A stretch of 7,724 bases of DNA from JBCCZC01 sp039188505 (GTDB taxonomy: Bacteria > Pseudomonadota > Gammaproteobacteria > Xanthomonadales > SZUA-38). Numbering within the stretch: position 1 is the first letter of the stretch; every line of letters begins with the position of its first letter. The notes beneath the pieces are model-generated. The model saw nothing but the letters and a program-made list of their open reading frames with translations. It did not search any database and was not told the origin of the DNA. The DNA is taken from NCBI GenBank assembly GCA_039188505.1, contig JBCCZC010000270.1, positions 1 to 7,724 of the forward strand, read 5' to 3'. Shown piece after piece: positions 5,890 through 7,724 of the stretch. Made by a program: the position numbers and the translations under genes.

Positions 5890-6299
5890 CAGCCTGCTCC
5901 TGCTTCTCCAACGGTTGCCACGCCCACGTCGCTTGCGCCCGCGAGGCGCGCCTGATCGACCACTTCCACGAGCCGTCGCGACGGCACGATCTCGTCGGTC
6001 ACGACGAGGATCGACTTGTTCGTGCTGCCCTTCAGCAGATCCCGCAGCCGGCTCTGGATCACCCAGAGGCGGACCGGTTCGCCATTGAGGTAGGTCTCGC
6101 CCGCCTTGTCGATGTAGAGGCGGATCGCCTTCGTCGACGCGGTCGTCGAGCTCGACGCCTGCGGGCGGTCAATGTCGACCTTCATGTCCTTCACGAACGT
6201 CGTGCTGACCATGAAGAAGATCAGCAGGATGAAGACCATGTCGATCAGGGGAGAGATGTCGATCCCCTGCTCCCTGCTGCTGCGATCGCGATATCTCAT
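5889..6299 (-). CDS. exbD: ExbD biopolymer transport protein
   Basis: ExbD is the single-span subunit of the ExbB-ExbD proton motor that energises TonB. At 136 residues it has the normal family size. The N-terminal anchor GIDISPLIDMVFILLIFFMV (12-31) contains Asp20, the conserved membrane acid that carries protons, preceded by the family I-D-I-S-P-L-I-D signature. A linker of Ser/Thr residues (about 49-55) leads to a periplasmic domain (about 57-130) with the fold typical of ExbD/TolR, ending in ATVGEAGAG. The start ATG at 6299-6297 sits in a 4-base ATGA overlap with the exbB stop, with AAGGTGG four bases upstream. TolR is the main alternative for this fold, but the adjoining tonB and absence of tolA or tolB favour ExbD. 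Confidence 0.94.
   Translation of the reverse strand: MRYRDRSSREQGIDISPLIDMVFILLIFFMVSTTFVKDMKVDIDRPQASSSTTASTKAIRLYIDKAGETYLNGEPVRLWVIQSRLRDLLKGSTNKSILVVTDEIVPSRRLVEVVDQARLAGASDVGVATVGEAGAG
5897..5901 (-). promoter_or_regulatory. Ribosome binding site of tonB
   Basis: AGGAG on the minus strand lies seven bases before the ATG at 5889, within the last codons of exbD. Together with the TGATG overlap it supports coupled but independently primed translation of tonB. Confidence 0.65.
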
Positions 6300-6898
6300 G
6301 CGGCCACCTTGGCTTCCATGGCGCAGACGATGTCCTTGACTTGCGCCAGATCCATGCGGATCTGCTGCTCGCGGCGATCGAGGTAGCCCTTCGCGAGCAG
6401 CCCCGGAATGGCCACGGCCAGCCCCATCTGCGTGGTGAAGAGCGCCTGCGAGATGCCGCCTGCGATGCCCCCGGACTGGGAGAAGAGCGACATGTCACCG
6501 AGCGACTCGAAGGTCTCGATCATGCCGACGACGGTCCCCAGCAGGCCCATCAGCGGGGCTACCGCCACGATGGCCCCGATCAGGCGCCGGTACTGGCGCA
6601 GCTGGATCTCGAAGGGATGGAACTGGTCCTCGAGGTAGGCGCGCAGGCGATCCCGATCCTTCCCGAGTTCGTCGAAGGCAATCCGGACCGCCTCGTCGAC
6701 GATGCCCTTCTCCCGGTTGAGCTTGCCCCGGGCCCGCTTGTCGACCATGACCCGGACGCTCCGCTTGCGGCCGCGGACCAGGAGCGAGAAGCGCACGCCG
6801 ATCGCGAACCAGAGGACCACCGTCGCCAGCATCAGCGGCGGCATGATGAATCCGCCCTGATCGACGTAGGTCAGCAGATCGGCGACGATCGTTTCCAT
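6296..6898 (-). CDS. exbB: ExbB proton-channel protein (short TonB2-system copy)
   Basis: ExbB is the pentameric inner-membrane part of the TonB motor. This 200-residue protein has three membrane helices: about 17-40, 105-130 and 148-170. The cytoplasmic loop (42-104) is strongly charged. Helix two contains APLMGLLGTVVGM (114-126), with Thr122 equivalent to E. coli ExbB Thr148. Helix three is GGISQALFTTQMGLAVAIPG (147-166), with Thr156 equivalent to Thr181. The position of the E. coli third-helix glutamate (Glu176) is Gln151 here. The start is ATG at 6898-6896, seven bases after the stop of the upstream TtpC-like gene; the protein then begins METIVADLLTYVDQGG, which fits the ExbB2 opening. 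An ATG at 6982 would add 28 arginine-rich residues from inside the upstream gene and is rejected. The Shine-Dalgarno is weak (TGAGA), so coupling to the upstream gene is likely. Confidence 0.92.
   Translation of the reverse strand: METIVADLLTYVDQGGFIMPPLMLATVVLWFAIGVRFSLLVRGRKRSVRVMVDKRARGKLNREKGIVDEAVRIAFDELGKDRDRLRAYLEDQFHPFEIQLRQYRRLIGAIVAVAPLMGLLGTVVGMIETFESLGDMSLFSQSGGIAGGISQALFTTQMGLAVAIPGLLAKGYLDRREQQIRMDLAQVKDIVCAMEAKVAA
6304..6310 (-). promoter_or_regulatory. Ribosome binding site of exbD
   Basis: AAGGTGG on the minus strand lies four bases before the ATG at 6299. It is a partial Shine-Dalgarno match with short spacing and acts with the ATGA overlap, so reinitiation after exbB is probably important. 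Confidence 0.4.
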
Positions 6899-6905
6899 CG
6901 CGGTC

Positions 6906-7724
6906 TCAGGCCACCGCCTGCAGGTTGCGCTTGCGGTCCTGCGAGATGTTGATGACGTGCAGGGCCGCCTTCTCCATGTCATCGCGGATGCCGTCGGACC
7001 AGCCCGTCAGGAGATTGCCGATGAGCAGCGTCGGGATCGCGACAATGAGTCCGAGTTCCGTGGTGACCAGCGCGATGGCGATCCCGCCGGACAACAGCTT
7101 CGGATCGCCAGTCCCGAACTCGGTGATGATGTCGAAGGTCGAGATCATGCCCGTGACCGTGCCGAGCAGACCGAGGAGCGGCGCAACGGCGGCGATCACG
7201 AGGATGGCCGTTCCGAACCGGTTGAGCGTTGCGGACTCGTGGAGGATCTCCTCGGAGACGATGTCCTCGATGTGGTCGCGGTCCTTGTCGAGATTCCGCA
7301 GCGCGGCGGCCATGACGCGGGCCGGCGAGTTCCGCTTGCCCTTCAGGTAGGCGATTGCCTGGTCGATGTCACCGCGCTGGACGAGCGGGGACACCTTGTC
7401 GGTCAGTGAACTGATGCGGGATCCCGACTTTCGCAGGAACAGGATCCGCAGAACGATCATGACGAGCCCGGCCATGCCGAGGCACACGATGACCCAACCA
7501 ATGGTGCCGCCGTCGTTGATGACATCGATCGGCGTCTTGGCCTTGCGGGGCTCGACGGCCTGGGAGAGGCTCTCGAAAAGAAATATGGGCAGCACGGCGG
7601 CGCCCCCACCCTGCATGACCTGACCGACTTCCGCCCCGACGTCCTCGGGCCAGACCTTGAGGCGGCCGCCGCCGGCCGGCGCGAGTACGCCCGCGGTCGC
7701 GCCCGCCTGACCGTAGGCGGCGAC
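6906..7724 (-). CDS. ttpC: TtpC-like large MotA/TolQ/ExbB protein (5' partial)
   Basis: The C-terminal 272 residues of a second, larger ExbB-family protein; the frame runs open to the window edge, so the N-terminus is missing. An internal ATG at 7616 is not the start, because the 36 residues before it continue the same domain (for example GRLKVWPEDVG, 20-30). Residues 1-66 are the end of an extracytoplasmic domain, followed by membrane helices at about 74-96, 169-195 and 213-238 (visible numbering). Motifs: APLLGLLGTVTGM (181-193) and GGIAIALVTTELGLIVAIP (213-231), the ExbB channel core, with Ile217 where E. coli ExbB has its third-helix Glu. In Vibrio-type TonB2 systems TtpC is the extra protein needed for that TonB to work, and it heads the order TtpC, ExbB, ExbD, TonB, TPR seen here. 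A full TtpC has a signal peptide and a coiled-coil periplasmic part, which should lie just outside the window. Confidence 0.88.
   Translation of the reverse strand, partial: VAAYGQAGATAGVLAPAGGGRLKVWPEDVGAEVGQVMQGGGAAVLPIFLFESLSQAVEPRKAKTPIDVINDGGTIGWVIVCLGMAGLVMIVLRILFLRKSGSRISSLTDKVSPLVQRGDIDQAIAYLKGKRNSPARVMAAALRNLDKDRDHIEDIVSEEILHESATLNRFGTAILVIAAVAPLLGLLGTVTGMISTFDIITEFGTGDPKLLSGGIAIALVTTELGLIVAIPTLLIGNLLTGWSDGIRDDMEKAALHVINISQDRKRNLQAVA

Noticed and set aside
6341..6952. Plus-strand open frame opposite exbB
   Set aside because: A shadow of exbB; His/Asp/Glu/Arg rich with no membrane or domain features.
6906..7616. ATG at 7616 as the start of an ExbB-sized protein
   Set aside because: The frame stays open for 36 more codons to the window edge and those residues fit the end of the TtpC extracytoplasmic domain.

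Overview
This is a GC-rich, tightly packed piece of a proteobacterial chromosome, most likely from a gammaproteobacterium. The reasons are the TtpC-ExbB-ExbD-TonB-TPR gene order (the TonB2-type layout known from Vibrio and Shewanella relatives), a TrmL very close in sequence pattern to the enterobacterial enzyme, and a YbfF-type esterase. Genus cannot be read from the window. I see no RNA genes, mobile elements, CRISPR arrays or large repeats, and no gene-free stretch longer than 55 bases.

Layout. Nine genes fill the window. One, at the left edge, is on the plus strand: a phosphopantetheinyl transferase cut by the window start (1-475). It converges, with only 9 bases between stop codons, on a run of eight minus-strand genes. 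Read in their own direction from the right edge, these are: TtpC-like ExbB/MotA-type protein (6906-7724, N-terminus outside the window), ExbB (6296-6898), ExbD (5889-6299), TonB (5260-5889), an exported TPR protein (4079-5260), a TRAP-type substrate-binding protein (2902-4023), tRNA methyltransferase TrmL (2436-2900), a YbfF-like alpha/beta hydrolase (1630-2436) and a cyclic-nucleotide-binding-domain potassium channel (485-1633). That is nine minus-strand genes counting the truncated one, ten genes in all.

How they work together. The right half (4079-7724) is one functional unit. ExbB and ExbD form the proton-driven motor, TonB carries force to outer-membrane receptors, TtpC is the extra large ExbB-like partner of this subtype, and the TPR protein is a usual but poorly understood companion. 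No receptor gene is in view, so the substrate is unknown. The left half looks like a passenger operon of unrelated functions. Its first gene, the TRAP binding protein, has no membrane partner (DctQ or DctM) on either side in the window. It follows the only real gap, 55 bases, which holds a short GC hairpin and an AT-richer patch and may start a second transcript.

Junctions are very tight: TGATG overlaps at 2436, 5260 and 5889, an ATGA overlap at 6296-6299, a GTGA overlap at 1630-1633, and gaps of 1 and 7 bases at 2901 and 6899-6905. These overlaps also fix several start codons. I did not find a clearly new system. The most unusual points are the orphan TRAP binding protein, a Val in the nucleotide-phosphate loop of the channel, a Lys-to-Trp change in the transferase signature, and the absence of the ExbB third-helix glutamate from both motor-type proteins.
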